DNA from: Inquilinus sp. KBS0705
GTDB lineage: Bacteria > Bacteroidota > Bacteroidia > Sphingobacteriales > Sphingobacteriaceae
Length of the DNA stretch: 64,000 nucleotides
Direction of reading: 5' to 3'
Assembly (NCBI GenBank): GCA_005938025.2
Contig: VCCI02000001.1
Span: forward strand, 558,001 to 622,000
The stretch's first letter is position 1. Each line of letters starts with the position of its first letter. This document shows positions 26,640-35,723 of the stretch, in pieces. The translations under genes were made by a program, and so were the position numbers. The notes beneath the pieces are model-generated. The model made no database searches, was not told the origin of the DNA, and worked only from the letters and a program-made list of their open reading frames with translations.

Positions 26640-27374
26640 TAACGCTTATTCCGCTGAATAACAGTATTTTAATAGGAAGCTGATAATTGACTCACCAGCT
26701 ACTCACCAGTTTTTAGGGTTAATTGCAAACCTCAACAAATATACAAATCTTTTTTAAGTAACCTCATCCAGTAAAGCGACATTCGGATTAAGTTTAAATC
26801 GTAATGGCTGTTGCTCCAAAAATGTAAGTTGAAGGTTACACCATATCTGCCACGAGTTTTAAACTCACGGCAAGAGCTGAAAGGAAGCATTTCTAAAATC
26901 TCTTAAAATGAACGCAAATATTGTATTATTTACCGATGGTAATGAACTTAATAATATTGTATATCAATGGCCAAGTACTCGTTTCTAGAAACAATGAAAC
27001 TTTTTTGTTTTTCAAAATTTAACTCAATAAATCAATATCTGATTTTGAAGTATTGTTTTAAAATATGATTTCTGGATCAATCTTTCTAAGGTTAGGTTAA
27101 ATCGATTCGGATCTGCAGGGCAGTATTTATCATCGTAAAGAGGATCTCCCGGAACTGGATATCCTCGCACCTGAAAAGATCGGTGACATCCCTAACCTAG
27201 GTTATGATCTGATTATTGTGGACAGTTAGCATCACCTCTAGTAAACAGGTCAACATAATAACTATTCTTCATTGTATCGTTGATTTTCAGAAGATGTGTT
27301 TTGTCTGCATCTGACACTTGCCTGTCTCATCAGTAGGTGGTTTTAGCAGCATTTTTGCAGAATTAATGCGTTTT
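26640..27374. other. Gene-free stretch right of the island
   Basis: Apart from the ParA remnant at 27101-27229, I see no gene. The bases are AT-rich, with two near-repeats of ACTCACCAG around 26690-26710. The absence of intact frames and the gene fragment suggest a decayed mobile-element junction. Confidence 0.5.
27101..27229 (+). pseudogene. Internal fragment of a ParA-family ATPase gene
   Basis: A 42-residue frame ending in TAG matches the centre of the intact ParA-like protein at 48876 at about 27 of 42 positions: QGSI, then PELDIL, DIP and YDLIIVD, covering the DADPQGS Walker A' region to the Walker B strand. There is no start codon or Walker A in frame upstream, and the frame stops where the family has DTPP. 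It is a remnant of a related mobile element or of a duplication. Confidence 0.8.
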
Positions 27375-28538
27375 ATGAAAAATTCACTGATCTTTCCAAC
27401 CTTACTTTCTTTGCTTTTTACAGGTATCCAAGCATGCGGCCAGTCGTCAAAAAGTTCAACTCAATACCATTACACGGCACCGCAGTATAATTTTGACAGC
27501 CTCTACACAGGAAATGCTGCTGATGTGGGGATAGATTCTTCCGCTATAAGGCGTGTAACCCGCCTCATTTTAAACGACAGTATTTCAAACGTACACAGTA
27601 TGCTTATTTTTAAGAATGACAAACTCATATATGAACAATACTTTGCAGGGAAAGATCAGAAGCATGGAAAGAAACTGGGGCTTATTGATCATAGTGCGGA
27701 CCAACTTCACGACTGCCGCAGCATTTCCAAAAGCGTAGTACCTGCTTGTGTAGGTATTGCGTTGAAACAGCAGCTCATAAAATGCATTGATGACTCCATT
27801 GGAAGATACTTTCCGGAAATAAAGGACAGCCTTATGAGAACGATAACAGTAAGACAGCTGCTGACAATGACATCAGGTTTGAAGTGGAGGGAAATCGGGA
27901 GTTACGGCAGTTTCTTTAACAGTGAGACGCAGATGGATATATCTTTTAACCCGGTCAAATACATTCTTCACAGAGACATTACGGCCATTCCGGGAACGGA
28001 ATGGAATTACAGCGCGGGCAACACTCAGCTGCTCGCAGAGATCATCTACCGGACAAGCGGGATGACGATAGATAAATATGCGGACAAGTTCCTATTTAAG
28101 CCGCTCGGCATTGATCGATATGAATGGGCAAATCTAACGTTCAGACATATTCCGGCAGCTGCCTCAGGACTCCGGCTTACGTCAAGAGACATGCTGAAGT
28201 TTGGCATGCTTTATCTTGATAGCGGAAACTGGAAGGGCAGACAAATATTAGACTCAGCTTGGGTAAAGGAATCATTTAGCTCATCTGTTAAGCGTCCGGA
28301 TCTCAGTAGGTTTGGCATCCCTGCCGGTGGTTATGGTTTCCAGTTCTGGACATCTTCTTATTCCTTAAACAACCGCATGATCGATATCGCTGAAGCAAAG
28401 GGAAACGGCGGACAGTCAATATTCGTCTGCAGGTCGCTTAACTTGCTGTTAATCACTACAGGTGGAAATTATAATAAGGCGGACAGTAATCCATACGTTA
28501 TTTTAACCAAATATATACTTCCAGCCGTTAAAGACTAA
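27375..28538 (+). CDS. Beta-lactamase-family serine hydrolase lipoprotein
   Basis: The protein is 387 residues from ATG 27375. A longer frame from 27318 would bury the signal peptide. The N-terminus (MKNSLIFPTLLSLLFTGIQAC) is a lipoprotein signal with a lipobox ending in Cys, so the enzyme is probably membrane-anchored and exported. The domain is the class C/esterase serine-hydrolase fold: the nucleophile SISK (SxxK) follows DCRS, the YSAGN stands for the YxN motif, and GGQSIFV near the end for the KTG-equivalent strand. Such proteins may be esterases, DD-peptidases or aminopeptidases; the substrate cannot be deduced. It stands alone ahead of the copper-associated cluster, with gene-free DNA on both sides. 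Confidence 0.85.
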   Translation: MKNSLIFPTLLSLLFTGIQACGQSSKSSTQYHYTAPQYNFDSLYTGNAADVGIDSSAIRRVTRLILNDSISNVHSMLIFKNDKLIYEQYFAGKDQKHGKKLGLIDHSADQLHDCRSISKSVVPACVGIALKQQLIKCIDDSIGRYFPEIKDSLMRTITVRQLLTMTSGLKWREIGSYGSFFNSETQMDISFNPVKYILHRDITAIPGTEWNYSAGNTQLLAEIIYRTSGMTIDKYADKFLFKPLGIDRYEWANLTFRHIPAAASGLRLTSRDMLKFGMLYLDSGNWKGRQILDSAWVKESFSSSVKRPDLSRFGIPAGGYGFQFWTSSYSLNNRMIDIAEAKGNGGQSIFVCRSLNLLLITTGGNYNKADSNPYVILTKYILPAVKD

Positions 28539-28945
28539 TTTGGCTGCACAAACCCGCATCACCCACTCACCGGCCTTCGCTTAAAATGATACATGTCTAG
28601 ACCTGACCTTTGCCTTTGCGGTCAACGTCAAAAGACAGCCAGTTAACTCAAAAGCTGCCCAAGCTGTATTCGGTTTTCCGGAAAGCCTTCTTGAAGGAAA
28701 TGCTACATTATATTTCGGCCTTCCTCAAAGACAGCTTTCAGGCTGTAGTTAAACTGCTTCAAACAATCATTATCAATAAGATCAATCGATTTCCCCCCGG
28801 TAGCTCTGTAGCAAAATAGTTCAGGCTGTAGTAAAACTAAGAATACTTCGCGAAAAAGCAGAATGTTTCTGTCCGTATCCGACATGTGCTTGTCGCTAAT
28901 GATGGCGAGAATGAGCGCACTTTTGTGAATATAATTTATAGCACA
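28539..28945. other. Gene-free stretch before the DJ-1 cluster
   Basis: These 407 bases contain short frames on both strands, but none has a family signature or a plausible start context. No strong hairpin is visible. The promoter of the gene at 28946 should lie near the right end. Confidence 0.4.
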
Positions 28946-30121
28946 ATGAAAAAATTAAAAAAGATTCTGATGATCACCCTACCAGCCATACTAGCGGTAG
29001 GTGGGATTTTATTTGTACTGCTACAGCCATTGCTGTCTTTTGCCCAGTACACGCCATATAGCGGCGACAACAAATTTGAAAGAAGACCTGCCTCCTACGA
29101 CGGCTCCAGAAAAACAGTCATTATCGTGGCAGATAATAAGGTGACTGAGATGTTCGACATGCTTGCACCCTACACCTTGTTTAATCTAACAGGAAAGTTG
29201 AATGTTTTCATCGTTGCAAAAGAAAAATTACCGATCCGTATAAAAAAAGATCTTTTTGTTCTTCCCCAATTTACTTTTGCGGAAATAGATTCCTTAAAAA
29301 TACCGGCGGATGTAATTGTATTACCGGCAACTTCAGCCCGGGACGAGAAGCAGGATCCTGTTGTCATGTCCTTTATCAAAGCCCATTTCACAGATTCAAC
29401 CCGTATGCTTTCCGTGTGTGACGGTGCATCCACGGCGGCAGCAACAGGTTTTTATGACGGCCTGCCGATTACCTGCCATGCGTCCGATATCAACCATATG
29501 AAGGATCATTTTAAAAAGCCGGTTTGGGTTCAAAATATGAACGTGAGTCATACCGCCAATCTGTACAGCACTGCAGGAGTATCCAATGCTGTGGAAGGAG
29601 CGTTGACTATAATCAGGGATATGATCGGTGAAAATACCATGAAAGCGGTTGCGGACAGCATCAGTTATCCTCACAGCGGTATAAGTGTTTCACACAAAAG
29701 CATCCCGCTTAAATTCGGCAATTATCTTACCATCATTAATAAAGTCATCTTTCGCAAAAACAGAAAGATAGGCCTGGTGATAGACGACGGAATTAACGAA
29801 TTCGAAATGGCAAGCGTTCTCGATACTTATGCAAGGACTTTTCCGCGCTCGTTTTCAGCTATAACCACGTCCGACAGTACGGTTACTACAAAATACGGCC
29901 TGACACTCGTTCATACAGGCGGTAGGTCCGAAACCAAACTTGATGAAATTCATATTATTGGCACTGCCTCTGATTTAAACGGCGTAGTACCGGCAGGCGC
30001 TGAAATCATCCGCTATGATTTTAAAGGCAGTTACCCTATCGAAGTATGCCTTAAGCGGATAAAAGAAGTCTATGGACCCAAGTTCCACAACGCTGTTAAG
30101 CTTACCCTTGACTATAATTAA
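28946..30121 (+). CDS. Membrane-anchored DJ-1/PfpI-family protein
   Basis: The protein is 391 residues from ATG 28946, chosen because a signal anchor follows (residues about 7-30). The body is a GATase1-like DJ-1/PfpI unit of the GlxA kind: ADNKVTEMFDMLAPYTLFNL, then LSVCDGASTAAATGFYDGLP, with the Cys at the nucleophile elbow, and TCHAS. The second half has a further truncated unit (GLVIDDGINEFEMASVLDTYAR). GlxA-like domains often act as sensors or amidases, and free-standing exported forms are uncharacterised. It is paralogous to the frameshifted gene at 36736, and the two bracket the copper genes. It is followed at 19 nt by a small secreted protein and is probably the start of an operon to 31353. 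Confidence 0.78.
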   Translation: MKKLKKILMITLPAILAVGGILFVLLQPLLSFAQYTPYSGDNKFERRPASYDGSRKTVIIVADNKVTEMFDMLAPYTLFNLTGKLNVFIVAKEKLPIRIKKDLFVLPQFTFAEIDSLKIPADVIVLPATSARDEKQDPVVMSFIKAHFTDSTRMLSVCDGASTAAATGFYDGLPITCHASDINHMKDHFKKPVWVQNMNVSHTANLYSTAGVSNAVEGALTIIRDMIGENTMKAVADSISYPHSGISVSHKSIPLKFGNYLTIINKVIFRKNRKIGLVIDDGINEFEMASVLDTYARTFPRSFSAITTSDSTVTTKYGLTLVHTGGRSETKLDEIHIIGTASDLNGVVPAGAEIIRYDFKGSYPIEVCLKRIKEVYGPKFHNAVKLTLDYN

Positions 30122-30140
30122 TCAAACTCAGAATAACATC

Positions 30141-30494
30141 ATGAAAAAAATTATTATGATCGCCTTTTTACTGATCGGCGCAAAAACCTCTTTTGCACAG
30201 AGCGACAGCACAAAAGTTGAACAATACTGCCAGATTATAGCGACACCTAAATTTCTGAGCAATAAGGTCAGCATTGACATTGATTTTGGCGAAGAAAAAA
30301 GCTACTGGCGTGATACCCGCCTGAAAAACTATTCCGGCAATGTGCGCAAGTTCAACACCATCATTGATGCGCTGAACTTTATGGGACGCGATGGCTGGAT
30401 ATTCATCAATGCATTTCCCGTAACAGGCGGTAATACAGTTATTTATCACTTTGCATTTCGCAAGGTTTTTGCCAGAAGTGAACTTAATTACTAA
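30141..30494 (+). CDS. Small secreted protein of unknown function
   Basis: The protein is 117 residues from ATG 30141. A frame extending to 30072 overlaps the previous gene and lacks sense before the signal peptide. The N-terminus MKKIIMIAFLLIGAKTSFAQ is a clear Sec signal peptide. The mature part (about 97 residues) is compact, with KVSIDIDFGEEKSYW, a helix around FNTIIDALNFMGRDGW and a C-terminal strand, and no Cys pairs. I do not recognise a named family, although short proteins with an ALNFMGRDGW-type segment are frequent in Bacteroidota. It sits between the DJ-1 gene and the DUF2147 gene with short spacers. Confidence 0.7.
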   Translation: MKKIIMIAFLLIGAKTSFAQSDSTKVEQYCQIIATPKFLSNKVSIDIDFGEEKSYWRDTRLKNYSGNVRKFNTIIDALNFMGRDGWIFINAFPVTGGNTVIYHFAFRKVFARSELNY

Positions 30495-30503
30495 TTAAAT
30501 AGC

Positions 30504-30932
30504 ATGAAAACATTAAAATTTAATTTATTTTTTTTGCTGTCCATAACCTGCAGCAGCACGGTGTTCGCACAGACCTACCAGGCGGCAGCTGACAAAATCC
30601 TGGGGATATACTGGTCCCCAAAGAAAGATGCCAAAATAGAAATCTACAAAACAGGTAGCCATTATTTTGGTAAATCCATCTGGGTTGCAAGCCCGAGGCA
30701 GGATACTGAAAATCCTGATCCGTCTTTAAGGTCAAGGCAGGTGTTAGGGATCGACCTGTTACGCAATTTTATTTATGAAGATGAAGGTTATACTCAGGGG
30801 AAAGTATATGATCCGGAAAGCGGTAAAACCTATGACTGCAAAATGAAACTTAACGGAGATTATCTGAAGATCCGCGGTTATATAGGACTTTCCCTATTCG
30901 GCAGGACAGAGGTTTTTAAACGTATAAATTAA
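30504..30932 (+). CDS. DUF2147 family secreted protein
   Basis: The protein is 142 residues with a Sec signal (to about residue 22, ending VFAQ). The mature part matches DUF2147: ILGIYWSPKKDAKIEIYKTG, then SRQVLGIDLLRNF, GKVYDPESGKTYDC and LKIRGYIGLSLFGRTE. It is a lipocalin-like small beta barrel, usually periplasmic, whose ligand is unknown. It begins 9 nt after the preceding gene and 19 nt before the next, indicating one transcript. Confidence 0.85.
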   Translation: MKTLKFNLFFLLSITCSSTVFAQTYQAAADKILGIYWSPKKDAKIEIYKTGSHYFGKSIWVASPRQDTENPDPSLRSRQVLGIDLLRNFIYEDEGYTQGKVYDPESGKTYDCKMKLNGDYLKIRGYIGLSLFGRTEVFKRIN

Positions 30933-30951
30933 CTTATTCGCTGTACATATC

Positions 30952-31353
30952 ATGAACGCAATTATTATAGGAATGGTCACCGGCCTTGCAGCCATTTTAA
31001 CCATTAATCTGCTGAAGCAGTTCAGCACGTCGCTGGTTTATGCCCTGGTGCTTTCAGGTATTGGATACCTGTATGTGGGTTTTAACTGGAGCGATACGCT
31101 TTTACTGGCAATTTGTACGGTTCAATCTGTTATTTTCCTTCTGATTGCCTGCTATGGTGCTCAGAGAAGCATGCTTATCCTTGCTTCGGGATATTTTCTA
31201 CACGGTATCTGGGACCTGTTGTTTGACCTTTTTCCCAATACCGGCTTAATGCCGCCGCATTATGACTTGTTCTGCTTAACGATAGATTTTACAATGGGAA
31301 TTTACCTGGTGATTCTTCACTACAGGGCGGAAAAGACCGTTTCATCTTTGTAA
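30952..31353 (+). CDS. Small integral membrane protein
   Basis: The protein is 133 residues with about four hydrophobic helices (around 3-22, 28-48, 52-72 and 75-125 in two parts), short loops and few charged residues. No family is recognised with confidence. It lies between the DUF2147 gene and the HMA-headed AraC regulator, with 19-nt and 9-nt spacers, so it may be cotranscribed with both. A role in the copper or envelope stress response would be a guess from position only. Confidence 0.6.
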   Translation: MNAIIIGMVTGLAAILTINLLKQFSTSLVYALVLSGIGYLYVGFNWSDTLLLAICTVQSVIFLLIACYGAQRSMLILASGYFLHGIWDLLFDLFPNTGLMPPHYDLFCLTIDFTMGIYLVILHYRAEKTVSSL

Positions 31354-31362
31354 ATTTGACCC

Positions 31363-31920
31363 ATGAACCTTTATATCAAAAATATGGTTTGCCTCCGCTG
31401 CATCAATGCAGTTGGACAAATTCTGAATGAAATTCAGGCAGACCCTGTTTACATTCGTTTAGGCGAAGTATTGCTGAAGGAACCTTTAGACAGCTCCCGG
31501 TTTAATATGCTGGACGCGGCACTGAGACAGCTGGGTTTTGAGCTGCTTGATGACAGCCTGAAGCAGCAAATCGATAAAATTAAATCTGTCATCATTGAAC
31601 ATGTGCATTACCGCGAGGATGAAAAATTCCTGTTTTCCGAAGTTCTTGCAGATTTGCTGCACAGGGAATATTCGGTACTCAGTAAGCTTTTTTCAGAAAC
31701 TGAAGGCATTACTATAGAACAGTATGTCATTCTACAGAAAATAGAGAAAGTGAAAGAACTCCTGGCATACAAGGAAATGAACCTAAACGAAATTTCCTTT
31801 AAACTGAACTACAGTAGTGTGGCGCACTTATCCGCCCAGTTCAAGAAAGTTACCGGACTTACGCCAAGCCAGTTTAGAAATCAGCATACCCATCTGCGCA
31901 AATCGCTTGACCAGATCTGA
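31363..31920 (+). CDS. AraC-family regulator with HMA-like N-terminus
   Basis: The protein is 185 residues. The first ~70 residues (MNLYIKNMVCLRCINAVGQI) resemble a heavy-metal-associated domain, with CLRC in place of the usual metal-binding CxxC, suggesting direct metal sensing. The C-terminus (about 85-180) is an AraC/XylS double helix-turn-helix, with LAYKEMNLNEISFKLNYSS and LSAQFKKVTGLTPSQFRNQ. It is followed by a terminator and by the HMA-membrane fusion gene. It probably regulates the downstream copper genes in response to Cu or another thiophilic metal, which is inference from the CxxC and context. Confidence 0.8.
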   Translation: MNLYIKNMVCLRCINAVGQILNEIQADPVYIRLGEVLLKEPLDSSRFNMLDAALRQLGFELLDDSLKQQIDKIKSVIIEHVHYREDEKFLFSEVLADLLHREYSVLSKLFSETEGITIEQYVILQKIEKVKELLAYKEMNLNEISFKLNYSSVAHLSAQFKKVTGLTPSQFRNQHTHLRKSLDQI

Positions 31921-31957
31921 TCAGCAATAGGATATAAATACTACCCTGAATTGTATA

Positions 31958-31990
31958 AATACCGGTGGCCGGCTCACCGGTATTTTTGTG
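31958..31990 (+). terminator. Rho-independent terminator
   Basis: Arms AATACCGGTG (31958-31967) and CACCGGTATT (31975-31984) form a 10-bp stem with a 7-nt loop, followed by a T-run. It separates the regulator transcript from the copper genes. Confidence 0.85.
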
Positions 31991-32009
31991 TCATAAAAAA
32001 AAATGAATC

Positions 32010-32738
32010 ATGACACACACTTATAAAATTTCCGGCATGACCTGTAAGGGCTGTCAGGGCAAAGTAGAAAAGATCCTGCACGCCATTCCAGGCATCAAAG
32101 GGGTGGAAATTGACCTTCCAGCCGGTACGGCCCACATAACGATGACTGCGCATGTTTCCATCGACACCTTGAAAGCAGCATTCCGTGATTACCCGAGGTA
32201 CGAAATCAACGAAAATATACCACAGCCAATTTCGGTAATGGACGAGGCCGCCGGCAGAAGCTGGTTTGAAACCTATAAACCGGTCATCCTCATTTTTATT
32301 TATATAACTGCTATTTCAGTCCTGCTCTCTGTTGAACAGGAACATTTTAAGCTGCTGAAGGCTATGCGGATCTTTATGTCCGGATTCTTTCTCACATTTT
32401 CTTTTTTTAAGCTCCTTGATCTGAGAGGCTTTGCAGACAGTTACCGCATGTATGATCTTTTAGCACGGAAGTTTCCGGTCTGGGGTTATTTGTATGCTGT
32501 TTTGGAATTGCTGCTTGGCATTACCTTCGCCGTTAATTTTCTTCCGGTCTTATCAAACTGGGTCAGCCTTGTGGTCTTGTCCGTAAGCGTCGCCGGCGTT
32601 TTGAAAAGTGTTTTAAACAAGCATGCAATTAAATGTGCCTGTCTCGGTTCCGTGTTTAACCTGCCAATGAGTACCCTGACAATATTTGAGGATGCACTAA
32701 TGATCACCATGAGCGCTTTAATGCTTTTTCTGATGTAA
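32010..32738 (+). CDS. HMA domain fused to MauE/DoxX-like membrane domain
   Basis: The protein is 242 residues. Residues 1-70 are a heavy-metal-associated domain with GMTCKGCQGKVE (CxxC). Residues about 88-240 contain four hydrophobic helices resembling the MauE/DoxX redox-associated membrane family, with a Cys pair-like IKCACLG in a loop near the third helix. The fusion suggests a metal-binding head delivering or sensing Cu at the inner membrane, with thiol redox chemistry possible. It starts 20 nt behind the terminator and precedes the DUF3347 gene by about 85 nt. Confidence 0.78.
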   Translation: MTHTYKISGMTCKGCQGKVEKILHAIPGIKGVEIDLPAGTAHITMTAHVSIDTLKAAFRDYPRYEINENIPQPISVMDEAAGRSWFETYKPVILIFIYITAISVLLSVEQEHFKLLKAMRIFMSGFFLTFSFFKLLDLRGFADSYRMYDLLARKFPVWGYLYAVLELLLGITFAVNFLPVLSNWVSLVVLSVSVAGVLKSVLNKHAIKCACLGSVFNLPMSTLTIFEDALMITMSALMLFLM

Positions 32739-32823
32739 AGACCGGTCATGACGATGTCTGTATCTGACGTTTTTATGTCCTCGCCATGGCTTTCAATCCA
32801 TTTACTTTTAACCCATTGATTTT

Positions 32824-33318
32824 ATGAAAACTTTACAAACTCTTATAGCAATTATTCTTATTACTTCGTTCCAGGCAAAAGCGCAAAAAGCAGGCGTTAG
32901 CACGGTTCAGTTGCTCAACGCATATTATGAGGTAAAAAATGCACTGGTCAGGTCCGACAACAGCCTAGCTGAAGAAAAAGCATCGGTACTTGCCGGATTA
33001 GCCGCAGATCTTGAAGTAAAGACTTCACAGGCTGATAAAACTGCAGGTGTTAAAATAATAGTAAGCAGGCTTATCTCCGATGCCCAGTCGGTAGGCCTGA
33101 CAAAAGACCTGAACAGGCAGCGCGCAGGTTTCGCTGCTTTATCCGCTGACATCTACAGCCTTGCCAAATCTCTGCCGCTTTCTGACAAACCAATCTATCG
33201 TGTATACTGCCCGATGAAAAAAAGTTACTGGCTGTCAGCTGATCCGGCGATAAAAAATCCTTATTACGGTACCGCTATGCTCACCTGCGGAAAAGTCTCC
33301 GAAACGATCAATCCCTAA
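32824..33318 (+). CDS. DUF3347 domain periplasmic protein
   Basis: The protein is 164 residues with a Sec signal (MKTLQTLIAIILITSFQAKAQ). The mature domain is DUF3347: a helical region (LLNAYYEVKNALVRSDNSLA) and a C-terminal YCPMKKSYWLSADPAIKNPY followed by YYGTAMLTCG. The Met, Cys and the NPYYG motif resemble the metal-binding segment of CusB-type efflux adaptors. Proteins of this family are usually encoded with copper exporters and multicopper oxidases, as here, and probably bind Cu(I) in the periplasm. It is followed by the oxidase gene after 14 nt. Confidence 0.85.
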   Translation: MKTLQTLIAIILITSFQAKAQKAGVSTVQLLNAYYEVKNALVRSDNSLAEEKASVLAGLAADLEVKTSQADKTAGVKIIVSRLISDAQSVGLTKDLNRQRAGFAALSADIYSLAKSLPLSDKPIYRVYCPMKKSYWLSADPAIKNPYYGTAMLTCGKVSETINP

Positions 33319-33332
33319 AAAATCATATTCTG

Positions 33333-35612
33333 ATGAAAACTATCTTCTCTTTCTTAATCTGGCTTTTATTACCGGCACTTGCCTTTAGCCAGGAAGGCGG
33401 CATGAACATGCATGGCAATAACATGCAGCCATCACCATCAAAAGAGCAAACTTCAGCGGGTGAAAAGCAGATGCCGGAGGCTGGAAGCATGGTTATGAAT
33501 ATGCAGATACCGGAACGCCATCTGCCGTTTTATCAGAAAGTCGGTAATCGCGTGATCTATCACCTGTATATAACCGATACAACGGTAAATTATACCGGAA
33601 AGAAAAGGCCGGCAGTAGCGATCAATGGAAGTATTCCTGCACCGACATTAACCTTTACAGAAGGAGATACAGCTGAGATATATGTCCATAACCAGATGAT
33701 GATGGAAACTTCTATCCACTGGCACGGCCTGATACTGCCAAACCGGTATGACGGCGTTTCTTACCTGACCACTGCACCGATTCTGATGGGCGAAACGCAT
33801 TACTATACTTTTCCGATCGTGCAAAATGGCACTTACTGGTATCACTCTCACACGATGAACCAGCAGCAAAGTGGGATGTATGGTGCCATCGTCATTCACA
33901 AAAGGAAAGAACCGCTGACAAAGGAATTTACGCTATTGCTCAGTGACTGGACAGATGAGCATCCCGATCAGGTGGAAAGATCCCTGCATAATGCTACAGA
34001 CTGGTACGGAATACGTAAAGGCAGTACTCAAAGCTATGCTGAAGCTGTTCGCAGCGGCCATTTTAAGACTAAACTCATTAATGAATGGAAAAGAATGGCT
34101 GCCATGGATGTCAGCGATGTTTATTATGACCATTTCTTTAGTAACGGAAAACCGTCTGCATCTGCGCCGGAATTTAAATCCGGTGATAAGGTCAGGCTCC
34201 GGGTGATTAATGGTAGTTCCTCTACATATTTCTGGCTGCAGTACTCAGGCAGTAAAATAACCGTTGTGGCCAATGACGGCAAGGATGTTGAGCCGGTAGA
34301 CGTTGACCGGCTGATCGTAGGTGTATCCGAAACCTATGATGTCATTGTAACCATTCCGGATAGTAAAAGTTATGAGTTTCTGGCTACTGCCGAAGACCGT
34401 ACGAAATCCACTTCACTGTGGCTCGGCAGCGGACCAAAGGTTAGTGCCCGGCTGCTTGGAAAGCTAAAATATTTTGAGGGAATGAAGATGATGAACGATA
34501 TGATGAAGATGAACGGCGATATGAACGATATGGGCATGAGTATGAGCCTTCAGCAAATGGATATGAATACCGTAATGTATCCCGAGACCGCTGACACCAG
34601 CCGGCAGATAACAACCCTGAATTACAGCATGCTCCGGGCGACTGAAGATACAAGACTTCCCGCCGTTCCGGTAAGGGAGTTTCACTTTAACCTAACAGGA
34701 AATATGAACAGGTATGTGTGGTCGGTCAATAACAAGACTGTATCGGAAACCGATAAGATCCTGATCAGAAAAGGTGAGAACATTCGGATTATTATGTATA
34801 ATGGGACTATGATGCGGCACCCCATGCACTTGCACGGCCATTTTTTCCGGCTGATCAACGGACAGGGTGACCGTTCACCGCTGAAGACGGTTACCGATAT
34901 CATGCCGATGGAAACAGATACACTGGAATTTGCGGCGACTGAGAGCGGCGACTGGTTCTTCCATTGCCACATTCTTTATCATATGATGGCAGGAATGGGC
35001 CGTATTTTCAGCTATGAGAACAGCCCGGCAAACCCTGAAATCCCTGATCCGGCAGCGGCAATCCGTAAAATATATGCGGATGACCGCAAATTCTACCTGA
35101 TGTCTAAAGTAGGATTGGAAAGTACAGGCAGCGACGGTGAAGTAATGCTTGCAAATACCCGCTATCAGTTTCAAACGGAATGGCGCATAGGACTGAACAA
35201 TAAAGATGGTTATGAAACAGAAAGCCACTTTGGAAAATATCTGGGACAAATGCAGTGGCTGCTGCCCTACGTAGGCTGGGATTTCCGCTACCGCAGAGGT
35301 GATAAACACGAAAAAAATTTATTTGGACAAATCAGCGATGTGGACCGGCGCAGCGCGTTTTGTGCGGGTATAGAATATACACTTCCGTTACTGGTCAAAG
35401 GTGATGTAAGATTCGACACGTACGGAAAGATCAGACTGCAGCTTGCGAGGGAAGATGTGCCGGTTTCAAAAAGGCTCCGGTTTAATTTCATGGTCAATAC
35501 GGACAAAGAATACATGGCAGGCCTTAAATATGTCGTTACAAAATATTTTGGCATCTCTTCTCATTATGACAGTGATATGGGTCTTGGCGCTGGTATCACG
35601 ATGAATTACTAA
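33333..35612 (+). CDS. CopA-like multicopper oxidase with CopB-like C-terminal domain
   Basis: Periplasmic oxidase of 759 residues that probably oxidises Cu(I) to Cu(II). A Sec signal ends near residue 20. Copper ligands are complete: HWHG and YWYHSH in domain 1, HPMHLHGHFF and HCHILYHMMAGM in domain 3 (types 1, 2 and 3 copper, with the axial Met). A Met-rich loop (MKMMNDMMKMNGDMNDMGMS, about residues 385-410) is typical of copper-tolerance oxidases. After the last cupredoxin domain about 200 extra residues alternate in beta-strand pattern (QWLLPYVGWDFRYRRG, GIEYTLPLLV) and look like the CopB outer-membrane/periplasmic protein, so this is a CopA-CopB-like fusion. It ends the copper operon, and a terminator follows. 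Confidence 0.9.
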   Translation: MKTIFSFLIWLLLPALAFSQEGGMNMHGNNMQPSPSKEQTSAGEKQMPEAGSMVMNMQIPERHLPFYQKVGNRVIYHLYITDTTVNYTGKKRPAVAINGSIPAPTLTFTEGDTAEIYVHNQMMMETSIHWHGLILPNRYDGVSYLTTAPILMGETHYYTFPIVQNGTYWYHSHTMNQQQSGMYGAIVIHKRKEPLTKEFTLLLSDWTDEHPDQVERSLHNATDWYGIRKGSTQSYAEAVRSGHFKTKLINEWKRMAAMDVSDVYYDHFFSNGKPSASAPEFKSGDKVRLRVINGSSSTYFWLQYSGSKITVVANDGKDVEPVDVDRLIVGVSETYDVIVTIPDSKSYEFLATAEDRTKSTSLWLGSGPKVSARLLGKLKYFEGMKMMNDMMKMNGDMNDMGMSMSLQQMDMNTVMYPETADTSRQITTLNYSMLRATEDTRLPAVPVREFHFNLTGNMNRYVWSVNNKTVSETDKILIRKGENIRIIMYNGTMMRHPMHLHGHFFRLINGQGDRSPLKTVTDIMPMETDTLEFAATESGDWFFHCHILYHMMAGMGRIFSYENSPANPEIPDPAAAIRKIYADDRKFYLMSKVGLESTGSDGEVMLANTRYQFQTEWRIGLNNKDGYETESHFGKYLGQMQWLLPYVGWDFRYRRGDKHEKNLFGQISDVDRRSAFCAGIEYTLPLLVKGDVRFDTYGKIRLQLAREDVPVSKRLRFNFMVNTDKEYMAGLKYVVTKYFGISSHYDSDMGLGAGITMNY

Positions 35613-35637
35613 CTGCTTGTCCGTATTTCGGAATTAA

Positions 35638-35668
35638 AAAACACCTGTCTGTTTACGACAGGTGTTTG
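35638..35668 (+). terminator. Rho-independent terminator
   Basis: The stem arms ACACCTGTC (35641-35649) and GACAGGTGT (35657-35665), extended by A-T pairs, form a 7-nt loop and are followed by a T-rich run. It closes the copper operon before the GlxA-type regulator. Confidence 0.85.
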
Positions 35669-35723
35669 TCTGTGTTTTTGGATGTGATCAGCTTAATTTT
35701 GTGAAATAATCTTAATTTCAACC

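Noticed and set aside
26616..26660. A functional tRNA gene
   Set aside because: Only the T-loop and 3' acceptor part are present; D and anticodon arms cannot be drawn, and the T-stem does not pair.
28610..28885. Overlapping short frames on both strands before the DJ-1 gene
   Set aside because: Neither shows a domain or conserved-looking segment; treated as gene-free DNA.
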